From positions 2,480,001 to 2,544,000 of the forward strand of contig NZ_CP067396.1 of NCBI RefSeq assembly GCF_023617245.1: 64,000 nt of DNA. The letters are read 5' to 3'. Positions 8,502 to 17,160 of the stretch are shown piece by piece. The position numbers and the translations under genes are program-made. The stretch is from Lysobacter enzymogenes. Lineage in GTDB: Bacteria; Pseudomonadota; Gammaproteobacteria; Xanthomonadales; Xanthomonadaceae. Every line of letters begins with the position of its first letter. Within the stretch, counting starts at the first letter, position 1. Below the pieces are notes generated by a model. It made no database searches, was not told where the DNA came from, and was given only the letters and a program-made list of their open reading frames with translations.

Positions 8502-10123
8502 CACTGGTATCCGCGGATGTCCTTGAACACCAGGGTCAGCGACTTGCTCTTGGCGTCGAAGACCTGGCCGCCGGTGGCCTGCGCGAGCGATTTCATCTCC
8601 TCCGGGTCGGCGTCGCCGAACAGGATCGGGAACACCCGGATCGAGCGCAGCGCCTCGTCCTGGGCGGCGTACCAGCCCAGGAACGCGCGCAGGTCGCTGC
8701 CTTCGGTGTTCTCGCCGTCGCTCATCAGCACCACGGTGTAGTAGCGCGGCTCGCTCGCGGCGCGCTTTTCCGCGGCCAGTTCGGTCAGCGCCTGGCGCAC
8801 GCTGTCGAAGATCGCGGTGCCGCCGCCGGGCCGCAGCGGCGCGATCTCGGCGCGGATCGCCCGCAAGGCGGCGGCGTTGCCGGCGGCGTCGCGGCCCATG
8901 TCGAACAGGCGGGTGCGCTCGGGCTGGCTGGAGAAGGTCAGCACGCCGATGCGCTCGCGGTTCTGGAAGCGCGCGTAGCGGTCGGTCAGCGAGGCGGCGT
9001 TGCCGCCGGCGAGGGTGTCCATCGCCGCCTTCATCGCTTCGATGCGGCCGTCGTTGCCCATCGAGCCGGACAGGTCGAGCACGTAGCGCGAGCTGGCCGG
9101 GATGCGCACGTCGGCGAGGAAACCCTGCAGCAGGCTGTCGATCACCTGCGGCTGGCCCGGGAACGGCAGTTCGATCAGGGTGCGCTGGGCGATGCTGGGC
9201 GCCGCCTGCGCTTCGGGATTGACCGGACGGCGCAGGGTGGTTTGCGACAGGCGCGTCTGGAACGCGGGCGAACGCAGGAACGCGACCAGCTTGTCGTAGT
9301 CGGCGCGCTTGCCGGCCTCGAGCAGCATCAGCGGATAGTCGGCGGTGACGATGCCTTCCTTGGGATACACCAAGGTCAGCGGCTCGCCGAGGCGGCCGTC
9401 GCGATTGAGGCTCAGCAGCACCGACTCGTAGTTGATCAGGCCGTCGACCTTGCTTTGCTCGCGCGCGTAGGTCTCGGCCAGCCAGCCCGAGGAGCCGGCG
9501 GTCATGCGCTGGCCCTGGAAGAAGGCCTTGAGCGCGGGATTGGCGACGTCGGCCTCGGTCAGCGCGTCGGGGTTCGCGGCCAGCGCGGAGGCGATGCCGA
9601 TCAGCGCGGTGAAGCCGGTGTTGCTCGAGGTCGGGTTGGTCATGCCGAAGCTGAAGCGGCCCGCGCGCGAGGCTTCGGCGATGTCCTTCCAGGTCGGGTC
9701 GGTCTTGTCCCAGCCCAGTTCGCGCGCCTTGGACGTCTTCACCCCCAGCACCACCGGCGACAGCATGATTTTTTCCTGCGCGAGCAAACGCTGCTTGAGC
9801 GCGGGATTCATCGCCAGGTACTTGCCGTGGCTGACCCAGACCGCGTCGAACTTCTCGCCCGCGGCGAGGCGGTCGATGGCGTCCAGGGTGCCGGCGTAGG
9901 CGAAGCGCAGTCGCACGCCGGTGGCCTTGGCGATCTCGTCGCCGAGCTGGGTGTCGACGTCCTTGAGCTCGGAGCCGGCGAGCACGGTGAAGGCCGCGCC
10001 GTCGTCGCCGCGCGCGGCACGGCCGTCGTCGGCGCCGCTGCCGGCGGAGCCGTTGCCGCCGCCGCAGGCGGCGAGCAGCAGCGCGGCGAAAGCGAGCAGG
10101 GCGCGGCGCAGGAATCGGGTCAT
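8501..10123 (-). CDS. lipoprotein with substrate-binding and von Willebrand factor A domains
   Basis: 540 residues from the ATG at 10123, chosen because it gives a lipoprotein signal (MTRFLRRALLAFAALLLAAC) with AGGAAGG upstream; the longer frame merely reads through a repeat. Residues about 40-330 look like a periplasmic solute-binding domain (FTVLAGSELKDVD onward). A VWA domain begins near residue 345 with a complete MIDAS motif (DLSGSMGNDG) and a later Asp in MSDGENTEGSD. VWA domains bind a divalent metal and a protein partner. Predicted to be attached to a membrane facing the periplasm. The fusion of a binding protein to VWA is unusual; function unknown. Confidence 0.8.
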   Translation of the reverse strand: MTRFLRRALLAFAALLLAACGGGNGSAGSGADDGRAARGDDGAAFTVLAGSELKDVDTQLGDEIAKATGVRLRFAYAGTLDAIDRLAAGEKFDAVWVSHGKYLAMNPALKQRLLAQEKIMLSPVVLGVKTSKARELGWDKTDPTWKDIAEASRAGRFSFGMTNPTSSNTGFTALIGIASALAANPDALTEADVANPALKAFFQGQRMTAGSSGWLAETYAREQSKVDGLINYESVLLSLNRDGRLGEPLTLVYPKEGIVTADYPLMLLEAGKRADYDKLVAFLRSPAFQTRLSQTTLRRPVNPEAQAAPSIAQRTLIELPFPGQPQVIDSLLQGFLADVRIPASSRYVLDLSGSMGNDGRIEAMKAAMDTLAGGNAASLTDRYARFQNRERIGVLTFSSQPERTRLFDMGRDAAGNAAALRAIRAEIAPLRPGGGTAIFDSVRQALTELAAEKRAASEPRYYTVVLMSDGENTEGSDLRAFLGWYAAQDEALRSIRVFPILFGDADPEEMKSLAQATGGQVFDAKSKSLTLVFKDIRGYQ

Positions 10124-10196
10124 CGGTGGGCCTTCCTGTGGCGGGGTGGTTGCGGAAGTTCGAAGCGGGGGAACACGAGCCGCCGAATCTCCCATC

Positions 10197-10310
10197 CCGT
10201 CGTTCCGGCGAAAGCCGGAATCCATTTTGATGTCGCTCTTGTCCGTGCTTGCGAGGAGAGGAGCAACGGCAAGATCAAAATGGGTTCCGGCGTTCGCCGG
10301 AATGACGGGG
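10197..10310. repeat. REP-like inverted repeat, GTCATTCCGGCGAAAGCCGGAAT family
   Basis: Left arm CCGTCGTTCCGGCGAAAGCC at 10197 and right arm GGTTCCGGCGTTCGCCGGAA ending at 10310, each itself a small hairpin, with an AT-richer centre containing ATTTTGAT and ATCAAAAT. Lies between the TelA gene and the VWA gene. Confidence 0.85.
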
Positions 10311-10356
10311 TGGGGGTGGCGCGGGTTCATCGGGGTAGGGCGGGCCGCGGCCGGGG

Positions 10357-11583
10357 TTACAGCGCCACCGGTCCGGCCGGCGCGGCGATGCTCTGCCGCA
10401 CCGCCGCCACCGCCTCGCGCTCGCGGTTCATGCGCGCCTCGCCCTTGGCGATCAGGCCGCGCAACTGTTCGATGTTGGTGCCCATCGCGCCGATCGCCTT
10501 GCTGCGGAATTCGTCCATGCGGTCGAGCGCGGCGAAGGTGGTGTCGAAGGCGTTCTGCAGGGTCTGCACGCCGATCAGCGGGTTGCTCTGGAACTCGGCG
10601 ACGCGGTCGACGTGCTGGCCGAACTGGGTCGAGGTCGAGGCGATCAGGCCCTCGATCGCGCGCGAGGACGACTTCAGCGCGTCCATCACCTGCAACTGGT
10701 AGCCCTGCGCGCGCGCCAGGGTCGCGGCGATCGACAGGCTGGACATGCCGATGGTCGCCATGCGGTCGCAGCCGTTGCGCAGCTCGCGCCCGGTCTTGCG
10801 CAGGCCTTCGAGCATCTTGTAGCCGTTGATGCAGACCAGGATCTGGGTCTTGATGTCGACGCTGGCCTGGCGCACGTAGAACAGCACTTCCTGCTCGACC
10901 GCCTTGGCCCGCGCCGGGTCGCTGGCCTTGAGCGGGTCCAGCGCCGCGCTGAGCTTGCCGTCGAGTTGCTCGGCGAATACGTCGGCGGCCTTGAGCCGGG
11001 TCAGCGCTTCCAGCAGTTTCTGCATGGTCGCGTACAGCGCCTGATCGTCTCGCGCCAGTTCGTCCTGCACGCCGCAGAGGCTGTCGATGGTCTTGCGGAT
11101 CGAGTCGCCGGCCGAGTCGAAGCGCTGCAGATAGGCGCGCAGCTTGTTGCCGAACGGAATCAGCCCGAGCAGCTTGTGCGCGGCCAGCAGATCGCCTTCC
11201 TTGGACGGATTGAGGTCCTCGAACAGGATCCGCATCTCGCTCATGACCTTGAACGCCGGGCTGTCGGCGTCGGCGACGAAGTTGCGGTCGAGGAACTTGT
11301 TGGTCAGCAACGTGCTGTCGCCGATCTCCTTGCGGCCCAGGCGGAACGCGCTGTCCACCCGGCCGCGGAAGTCCTCCGAATGCGGATCCAGCGCGAGCAG
11401 GTCGGCGATGAACTGGTCGGCCTGGCTCAGCACCTGGGTGCGGGTTTCGTCCTTGAACGGGATCATCGCCGCGGCCTGGTCGGGCTCGGCGACGGTTAGC
11501 GCCGGCTCGGGCATGTCCAGGGTCAGCGGGGCGACGGGTTCGGCGAGGAGGGCGGTCGTGCCCGGGGTTTGGGGCGTGCTCAT
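10357..11583 (-). CDS. TelA-family (toxic anion resistance) protein
   Basis: 408 residues, the usual size, almost entirely helical, with the family's typical features: a region around DLLALDPHSEDFRGRVDSAF near the N-terminus, the FGNKLRAYLQRFDSA segment and a long helical stretch to the C-terminus. No membrane segment, so cytoplasmic. The family was named from plasmid tellurite resistance, but many members lack any tellurite role and sit with VWA or Ter-type genes; the tellurite label should not be taken as function. Flanked by the binding-protein-like gene upstream (12-base gap) and the VWA lipoprotein downstream. Confidence 0.85.
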   Translation of the reverse strand: MSTPQTPGTTALLAEPVAPLTLDMPEPALTVAEPDQAAAMIPFKDETRTQVLSQADQFIADLLALDPHSEDFRGRVDSAFRLGRKEIGDSTLLTNKFLDRNFVADADSPAFKVMSEMRILFEDLNPSKEGDLLAAHKLLGLIPFGNKLRAYLQRFDSAGDSIRKTIDSLCGVQDELARDDQALYATMQKLLEALTRLKAADVFAEQLDGKLSAALDPLKASDPARAKAVEQEVLFYVRQASVDIKTQILVCINGYKMLEGLRKTGRELRNGCDRMATIGMSSLSIAATLARAQGYQLQVMDALKSSSRAIEGLIASTSTQFGQHVDRVAEFQSNPLIGVQTLQNAFDTTFAALDRMDEFRSKAIGAMGTNIEQLRGLIAKGEARMNREREAVAAVRQSIAAPAGPVAL

Positions 11584-11595
11584 GGCGTCGTTCCT

Positions 11596-12723
11596 TCAGT
11601 GGCCCAGCCGCGATTCGATGCGGCCGATCATGCGTTCGAGGAGGTCGTAGGTCGGCGGATCGACCACATCGACCAGTTGCTGCGGCATGTCGATGCCGCG
11701 CTTGCCGGCGTCGGCGAACAAGGCCGCGTTGTCGGGCCCGCGCAGGCCGTAGCGCGCGGCGATCGCGCGCACCTTGGGATTGCGCTCGAAGGCCTCGGCG
11801 AAGCGCGCGCCCTTGTCGTTGAGGGCGACCAGGGTGTGCTTGGTCAGCACGGTCGGCTGCGGGTACAGCAGGACCATGTCCGGGTCCACGCGCGGGTGCT
11901 TGAACGCGTACTCCAGGAACTGCTGCTCGTAGATCATCACCAGCGGCGACTTGCCCATCTTCATGGTGACGTAGTCTTCGAACGGCCCCGACGAGCTCGA
12001 TTCCTGGTAGCCCTGCTTGGAGAACAGGTGCACCAGCCGGTCGGCGACCTGGTCGGCCGCGGTTTCGCTGGCGACCACGTCGTCGCCGTTGGCCAGGTAG
12101 CTGGCCAGGGCCAGGTACATCGCCGCCGAATTGCTGGTGCGCACGTCGGTGCTGGTGATCAGCACCGACTTGCCGACCGCGTAGTTCGGGTTGGGCTGCA
12201 GGTCCTTCCAGCGCGCGCCGCTCTCCATCAGCGCCACCAGCTTGCGCATGTCGACGATGAAGTAGGCGTCGCCGCGCTTGCCGACGATGCCGTTGGCTTC
12301 CAGCGTCGGCAGCAGCGGCTTCCAGCTGGCCACCGTCATCGGCGTGTAGAAGCCGTTGTAGATGCGGCGCGAACCGGTCGCGTCGGCGATCTTGCGCGCC
12401 GCCGCGGTGCCGGCGGGGTAGGCGGCGTCGAAGCTCTTGAGGTCCGGGCGGGTGGCGATCTCGCGCGAACCGGCCTTCTGCACGTCGAGCACGATGTTGT
12501 CGGCGAGCAGGACCTGGGCCAGCTCGGGATCGCGCAGGAATTCGAGCTTCTCCGAACCGGTGAGCACGCGCACGTTGACCCGCGCGGCGGCGTCGGCCTG
12601 CTGTTTGCGCGTTTCGGCGGCGGCGCGGTCGTCGGCGCGCTTGCCGTTGAAGGACATCACGATGCCGGCGACGACGCCGAGCAGCAACACCGCCGCGATC
12701 GCGGGGCCGAGGATCTTCCTCAT
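11596..12723 (-). CDS. membrane-anchored periplasmic binding-protein-like protein
   Basis: 375 residues. A single N-terminal hydrophobic helix (MRKILGPAIAAVLLLGVVAG) without a lipobox anchors a periplasmic domain that looks like a class of extracellular solute-binding proteins (VNVRVLTGSEKLEFLRDPEL near residue 50; SVLITSTDVRTSNSAAMYLA mid-protein). First gene of the block, followed within 12 bases by the TelA gene. Resembles the binding domain of the VWA lipoprotein two genes on, suggesting two related periplasmic receptors in one system. Ligand unknown. Confidence 0.7.
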   Translation of the reverse strand: MRKILGPAIAAVLLLGVVAGIVMSFNGKRADDRAAAETRKQQADAAARVNVRVLTGSEKLEFLRDPELAQVLLADNIVLDVQKAGSREIATRPDLKSFDAAYPAGTAAARKIADATGSRRIYNGFYTPMTVASWKPLLPTLEANGIVGKRGDAYFIVDMRKLVALMESGARWKDLQPNPNYAVGKSVLITSTDVRTSNSAAMYLALASYLANGDDVVASETAADQVADRLVHLFSKQGYQESSSSGPFEDYVTMKMGKSPLVMIYEQQFLEYAFKHPRVDPDMVLLYPQPTVLTKHTLVALNDKGARFAEAFERNPKVRAIAARYGLRGPDNAALFADAGKRGIDMPQQLVDVVDPPTYDLLERMIGRIESRLGH

Positions 12724-12882
12724 TGGCGAACCTCCTTATTCGCTGCCAGCGTATGGGCTATGTATGACCTATGTTTGACAGTCGGGGGCGGGGGCGCGGG
12801 TTGGGGGTTGGGGCCGGTCGACACCCTGGCCGGCATCGCGCCGGTTTTGCGTCAAGATGGCTTTCCCGCGATCGAGGTGCGC

Positions 12883-13407
12883 ATGTTTCCCGCCGACGCC
12901 GCCGAAGCCCTGGACTTGATCCGTTCGCTCGGCGCGCCCGCGCGCCTGCAACGCCATGTCGAACTGGTCGGCGAGGCGGGCGAGGCGTTGTTGGCCGTGC
13001 TGCGCGAGCAGGGCGTCGTCGTGGACGAGACCTTCGTGCGCGTCGGCATCGTGCTGCACGACGCCGGCAAGATCCGGCATCCGGCCGAACTGCAGGGGCC
13101 CGGCAGCGAACACGAGCCGGCCGGCGAAGCGATGCTGCTGGCGGCCGGAGTCGCGCCGGAACTGGCCCGGGTCTGCCGTTCGCATGCGCGCTGGGCGGCG
13201 ATGGATTGCCGGTTAGAGGAGCTCGCCGTCGCCCTGGCCGACAAGCTGTGGAAGGGCGCGCGCCGCGGCGAACTGGAAGAGCGCTTCATCGATGCGGCCG
13301 CGGCGGCAGGCGCGACGGATCGTTGGGCCTTGTTCGTGGCCCTGGACTCGGCATTCGAGCGCATCGCCGCCGGGGGGGCCACGCGACTGGCGCGCAGCAC
13401 GCTGTGA
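12883..13407 (+). CDS. HD-domain protein (predicted phosphohydrolase)
   Basis: 174 residues from the ATG at 12883, which has GAGG five bases upstream; a GTG two codons earlier is possible. An HD metal-site pattern is visible: RHVELVGEAGEAL, then VGIVLHDAGKI near residue 60, with a later His in CRSHARW. HD enzymes cleave phosphate esters or nucleotides. No membrane or regulatory domain, and the substrate cannot be deduced. Neighbours (epimerase, pterin enzymes) give no direct hint. Confidence 0.7.
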   Translation: MFPADAAEALDLIRSLGAPARLQRHVELVGEAGEALLAVLREQGVVVDETFVRVGIVLHDAGKIRHPAELQGPGSEHEPAGEAMLLAAGVAPELARVCRSHARWAAMDCRLEELAVALADKLWKGARRGELEERFIDAAAAAGATDRWALFVALDSAFERIAAGGATRLARSTL

Positions 13408-13528
13408 CATTCGTCGGTGGCCGGCCGGCGAGGGCGCCTGTACCCTGACGGCACACGCGACCGACCGCGCCGACGTTGCCCGCAACGCCGGCGCATCGGC
13501 GTTTTCCTCCCAGCGCAGGGTCCACCGC

Positions 13529-14512
13529 ATGAGCGTTCTCGTCACCGGCAGCGCCGGCCACCTCGGCGAAGGCCTGATGCGCCTGCTGCGCGCGCAGGGG
13601 CGCGCGGCGCGCGGCCTCGACCTCAAGCCGTCGGCGTTCACCGACTTCGCCGGTTCCATCGCCGATCCCGATTTCGTCGCCGAGGCCATGCATGGCGTGG
13701 ACGCGGTGATCCACGCCGCGACCCTGCACAAGCCGCATGTGGCGACCCATCGTTATCAGGATTTCGTCGACACCAACATCACCGGCACGCTGAACCTGCT
13801 GCAGGCCGCGCACGAACGCGGCGTGCGTTCGTTCGTGTTCACCAGCACCACCAGCGCGTTCGGCGCGGCGCTGACGCCGGCGCCGGGCGAGCCGGCGGCC
13901 TGGATCGACGAGGGCGTGGCGCCGATCCCGAAGAACATCTACGGCACCACCAAGATCGCCGCCGAGGGCCTGTGCGAGCTGTTCCACCGCCGCCACCGGT
14001 TGCCGGTGCTGGTGCTGCGCACCTCGCGCTTCTTCCCCGAGGACGACGACGACGCGGCGCGCCGCGCCGAGTACGACACCGCCAACAGCCAGGCCAACGA
14101 ACTGCTGTACCGACGCGCCGACATCGACGATGTCGCCCAGGCCCACCTGTGCGCGATCGAACGCGCGCCGGCGCTCGGCTTCGGCCGCTATATCGTCTCG
14201 GCGACCACGCCGTTCCGGCGCGAGCACCTGGCCGAACTCAGCGTCGATGCGGCAGCGGTGGTGCGGCGGCTGTTCCCGCGCTGCGGCGAACTGTACGCGG
14301 CCAAGGGCTGGAACCTGTTCCCGCGGCTGGACCGGGTCTACGTCAACGACGCCGCGCGCCACGACCTGGGCTGGGAGCCGCGCTATGGTTTCGACTACGT
14401 GCTCGATTGCCTGCAGCGCGGTCTGGATTTCCGCAGCGCGCTGGCGCACGAAGTCGGGGTCAAGGGCTATCACGCGCAGCGTTTCGAGGACATGCCGTAT
14501 CCGGTGGTGTGA
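13529..14512 (+). CDS. NAD(P)-dependent epimerase/dehydratase, extended SDR
   Basis: 327 residues. N-terminal Rossmann motif MSVLVTGSAGHLGEGLM (GxxGxxG), a catalytic-type YGTTK (YxxxK) at about residue 137 and a Ser/Thr-rich strand before it (VFTSTTSAFG). Such enzymes act on nucleotide sugars or related alcohols; specific substrate not deducible. The ATG at 13529 starts the fold directly. Stands alone with 121 bases upstream and 188 bases downstream of it. Confidence 0.85.
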   Translation: MSVLVTGSAGHLGEGLMRLLRAQGRAARGLDLKPSAFTDFAGSIADPDFVAEAMHGVDAVIHAATLHKPHVATHRYQDFVDTNITGTLNLLQAAHERGVRSFVFTSTTSAFGAALTPAPGEPAAWIDEGVAPIPKNIYGTTKIAAEGLCELFHRRHRLPVLVLRTSRFFPEDDDDAARRAEYDTANSQANELLYRRADIDDVAQAHLCAIERAPALGFGRYIVSATTPFRREHLAELSVDAAAVVRRLFPRCGELYAAKGWNLFPRLDRVYVNDAARHDLGWEPRYGFDYVLDCLQRGLDFRSALAHEVGVKGYHAQRFEDMPYPVV

Positions 14513-14700
14513 ACCCGCGGCGGCGCGCGCCGCGGCCGGTTAGGGCATCGCGACGGCCCGAGCGTCGCCGCGGGCGGCGAGGCCGCGGCTGGCTACAATG
14601 CCCGGGCGCGCCGCCGTTCCGCGGCGACGCAGCCGCCGATGCCAGGGAGCGCCGCCATGTCCGAGTCCGCACACCGTCCGCCCGCCGCGCGAGCGCGCGC

Positions 14701-15261
14701 ATGAGCGCGACCGCGCTGATCTGCCTGGGCGCCAGCGACGGCCCGCGCGCTGAGAATCTGCTCGAAGCCGGCGCGCAGTTGCTGGCCGAACCCGGCACGT
14801 CGTTGGCGGCGGTGTCCGGGCTGTACGGCGATCGCCACTACCTGCACACCGGCGACGCCACCTTGAACCTGGTGCTGGCGCTGGACTGGCGCGACCCGCC
14901 GCAGCCGCAGGCGCTGGAGCGCCGCTTCAAGCGCATCGAAGCCGGCTTCGGCCGCCAGCGCGATCCGCGCCGGCGCATGCCGGTGCCGCTGGACATCGAC
15001 CTGCTAGGCGCGCTCGACGCCGACGGCCCGCGCTGGCAACCGCGCTACGATCCCGGCCGCGGCTATCTGTTCCACGGCCTGAGCCAGTTGCCGCTGGCGC
15101 CGCTGCAGGCCGCGCTGGACGCGCTGCAGCGCCAGCGCGGTTTCCGCGGCGAAGACAACGCGCACGGCTTCTACGCCTATGCCGGCGTCGGTTTCGTGCG
15201 CCGCTACCTGATCGAACGCGCCGCGCAGTTGCGCGACGCCGGGCAACGGGAGGCCGGCTGA
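14701..15261 (+). CDS. FolK-like protein (divergent 6-hydroxymethyl-7,8-dihydropterin pyrophosphokinase)
   Basis: 186 residues. The N-terminus LICLGASDGPRAENLLEAG and the segment RDPRRRMPVPLDIDLLG recall the substrate-binding motifs of HPPK (usual form GPRTLDIDLLL), but the spacing is altered and the region after it is not typical. HPPK makes the pyrophosphorylated pterin used in folate synthesis. It overlaps a pteridine-reductase-like gene, which supports a pterin role. It is probably a paralogue of the housekeeping folK. Confidence 0.65.
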   Translation: MSATALICLGASDGPRAENLLEAGAQLLAEPGTSLAAVSGLYGDRHYLHTGDATLNLVLALDWRDPPQPQALERRFKRIEAGFGRQRDPRRRMPVPLDIDLLGALDADGPRWQPRYDPGRGYLFHGLSQLPLAPLQAALDALQRQRGFRGEDNAHGFYAYAGVGFVRRYLIERAAQLRDAGQREAG

Positions 15262-15282
15262 TGACGGGAGGCCAGCAGATGA
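15247..15282 (+). repeat. 18-bp tandem duplication covering ribosome-binding site and start codon
   Basis: CGGGAGGCCGGCTGATGA (15247-15264) is followed immediately by CGGGAGGCCAGCAGATGA (15265-15282), 16 of 18 identical. Each unit carries a ribosome binding site and an in-frame ATG, giving the reductase two equivalent starts 18 bases apart. Confidence 0.8.
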
Positions 15283-16001
15283 ATCGGGCGCACACCACCA
15301 CCTTGGTCACCGGCGCCTCGCGCCGGATCGGCCGCGCCCTGGCGCAGGCTTGCCTGGCGCGCGGCGAGCGCGTGGTCGCGCACCGGCGCAGCGCCGACGC
15401 GGTGCCGGAGCCGTTCGCCGCGCCGGTGGACGCGTGGTGCTGGGACATGCTGCAGCCGCTGGATTCGCTGCCGGCGCAGGACATCGACCATCTGATCCTC
15501 AGCGCCTCGTTGTTCGAACGCGGCCACGCCTGGAACGCGCTGTCGGCCGATGGCGGCGCCGCCAGCGCCAGCGCCGAGGAACGCGAGCGCTTCGCCCGCC
15601 ACCTGCAGGTCAACCTGCTGGCGCCGTGGGAACTGGCGGTGCGGCTCAACGCGCGGCGGCCGCTGCGCTCGGTGACGATGCTGCTCGACACCTACCTGGA
15701 CCGTTCGTTTCCCGGCCACGCCGCCTATCAGGTCAGCCGCGCCGCCGGCGCCGGACTGGTGCGCGCGCTGGCGGCCGAATTGACGCCGTGCCGGGTCAAC
15801 GCGGTCGCGCCGGGCACGGTGTTGCCGTCGGTGCGCGACCCGGCCCAGCGCGCCGAACAGGAAGACGCGATCAAAGCGCGCACGCTGCTCGGGCGCATCG
15901 GCGCGGTCGAGGACGTGGTCGACGCGGCGATGTACCTGCGCGACGCGGCTTATGTCACCGGCGAAATCCTGCGCGTCGACGGCGGCCGCTTCAAACTCTG
16001 A
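15279..16001 (+). CDS. folM: FolM-like dihydromonapterin/pteridine reductase, SDR family
   Basis: 240 residues from the ATG at 15279 (246 from the ATG at 15261). The cofactor motif is TGASRRIG: the TGxxxR form with Arg is characteristic of pteridine reductases and FolM, instead of the GxxxGxG of ordinary SDRs. The active-site Tyr-Lys is atypical: YQVSRAAG stands where YxxxK is expected, so Lys is replaced by Arg or shifted. FolM reduces dihydromonapterin or dihydrofolate with NADPH. Both candidate starts have an identical GGGAGGCC seven bases before them. Confidence 0.7.
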   Translation: MNRAHTTTLVTGASRRIGRALAQACLARGERVVAHRRSADAVPEPFAAPVDAWCWDMLQPLDSLPAQDIDHLILSASLFERGHAWNALSADGGAASASAEERERFARHLQVNLLAPWELAVRLNARRPLRSVTMLLDTYLDRSFPGHAAYQVSRAAGAGLVRALAAELTPCRVNAVAPGTVLPSVRDPAQRAEQEDAIKARTLLGRIGAVEDVVDAAMYLRDAAYVTGEILRVDGGRFKL

Positions 16002-16017
16002 AAACCTGCGGCTCTAT

Positions 16018-16112
16018 GTAGGAGCGGCGCGAGCCGCGACCGCGACAACGCAACTGCGTCGACGCTTGCGCAACAGCCGCGTTGTCGCGGTCGCGGCTCG
16101 CGCCGCTCCTAC
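16018..16112. repeat. REP-like inverted repeat, GTAGGAGCGGCGCGAGCCGCGACC family
   Basis: Arms GTAGGAGCGGCGCGAGCCGC and GCGGCTCGCGCCGCTCCTAC are perfectly complementary and the pairing extends inward through CGACCGCGACAACGC. Begins 17 bases after the reductase stop. Related copies at 28828, 29011, 33822 and 35589. Confidence 0.9.
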
Positions 16113-16171
16113 AGCGAGCCCACCGGCTTTCGATCCAGCTCCCGCACCACCGTCCCGAACCAAGGAAGAGC

Positions 16172-16627
16172 ATGAAGATCATCCAGGGCGATCTGCTGCA
16201 ACTCGCCGCCGACGGCCGTTTCGACGTCATCGTGCAAGGCTGCAACTGCCAATGCCGGATGGGCCGCGGCATCGCGCTGAGCATCCGCGAACGATTCCCG
16301 GCCGCGTGGGAAGCCGACCGGCGCACCGTGCCGGCCGACCGCGGCAAGCTCGGCACGTACAGCCAGGCGCAGGTCGAAGAGAACGGCCATCGCTTCGTCG
16401 TGGTCAACGCCTACACCCAGTTCCATTGGCGGGGCGAGGGCGTGCTCGCCGACTACGAGGCCATCGGCCGGGCGATGCGCGCGATCGCGCGCGAGTTCCA
16501 TGGAAAGCGGATCGGCTACCCGCTGCTCGGCGCCGGGCTGGCACGGGGCGATTGGAGCGTCATCGCGCCGATCATCGAGGAGGCGCTGGCGGGCGAGGAC
16601 CACACCTTGGTCGAGTTCACCGGTTGA
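16172..16627 (+). CDS. macrodomain protein (ADP-ribose-binding, Appr-1''-p processing type)
   Basis: 151 residues, a single macrodomain. The ATG has AAGGAAGAG just upstream. Binding-loop features: IIQGDLLQL at the N-terminus (Asp for adenine), GCNCQCRMGRGIAL (the loop where Asn and Gly contact the ribose) and GYPLLGAGLARGDW (phosphate loop). The Cys-rich CNCQCRMG form resembles the phage and bacterial phosphatase-type macrodomains. Probable role: hydrolysing or reading ADP-ribose derivatives in the cytoplasm. Isolated between two repeat elements. Confidence 0.85.
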   Translation: MKIIQGDLLQLAADGRFDVIVQGCNCQCRMGRGIALSIRERFPAAWEADRRTVPADRGKLGTYSQAQVEENGHRFVVVNAYTQFHWRGEGVLADYEAIGRAMRAIAREFHGKRIGYPLLGAGLARGDWSVIAPIIEEALAGEDHTLVEFTG

Positions 16628-16652
16628 AGTCGCGTGGCGGTCGGATCGAAGA

Positions 16653-16726
16653 GCGTCGGGCCTGAAGGCCCTCCCACAAGAGCGGACCCGGCCTGGGCTT
16701 TTGTGGGAGGGCCTTCAGGCCCGATG
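16653..16726. repeat. inverted repeat, GTGGGAGGGCCTTCAGGCCCGATGC family
   Basis: GCGTCGGGCCTGAAGGCCCT from 16653 and its complement AGGGCCTTCAGGCCCGATGC ending at 16726, with a 25-30 base centre. Related copies at 20562-20775, 42430-42593 and 55669-55753. Confidence 0.9.
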
Positions 16727-16812
16727 CTTTTCTCCCAGCCCGCGACCATCCCCGCGGTGCGGCGCACCGCGGGATTCATGCGACAGCGCAAGCCGCTTCC
16801 AGTCGGGCCGGT

Positions 16813-17160
16813 TCAAGCTTGCGCCGCCAACTCCGCCATGTGCTGGGCGATGCGTTGCCGCGCCGCCGCTGCGTTGTCGCGCGCGCGTTCCCAGGAGGCG
16901 CGCGCGGCGCCCTGGGCCTGTTCCCAGCTCAAGGCCGAACCCAGGCGGATGCGCTGGTAGCGCCCGCGCAGGTCCAGGCCCGGGTCGTCGAAATCGCGGC
17001 CTGGGTGTTCGAGCTGCACGGAGATGCCGACGTAGAACGCCGGTGCGTAGTCGCTGAAATGCAGTCCTTCGCGATAGAACTCCGCCTCGCGATAGTGGCT
17101 GGCCCAATAGCTCAGCCCGGGCGTGGTCGGAGTGGGGCGGCCTTGCAGGGTGGTCGTCAT
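16813..17160 (-). CDS. conserved hypothetical protein
   Basis: 115 residues, no signal or membrane segment. Looks like a small proteobacterial family of unknown function with the pattern SYWASHYREAEFYREG, YAPAFYVGISVQ and RLGSALSWEQAQGAARASWE. Acidic aromatic N-terminal half, helical C-terminal half. The ATG is preceded by GGAG at nine bases. No functional clue from neighbours. Confidence 0.75.
   Translation of the reverse strand: MTTTLQGRPTPTTPGLSYWASHYREAEFYREGLHFSDYAPAFYVGISVQLEHPGRDFDDPGLDLRGRYQRIRLGSALSWEQAQGAARASWERARDNAAAARQRIAQHMAELAAQA

Noticed and set aside
10357..11583. Tellurite resistance as function of the TelA-family gene
   Set aside because: Family name is historical; no tehB, terZ-type or kil genes are adjacent and the neighbours differ.
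11569..13407. Long plus-strand frame of about 610 residues over the binding-protein-like gene
   Set aside because: Only its last 174 residues (from 12883) form a recognisable HD protein; the rest is antisense to a gene with a signal anchor.
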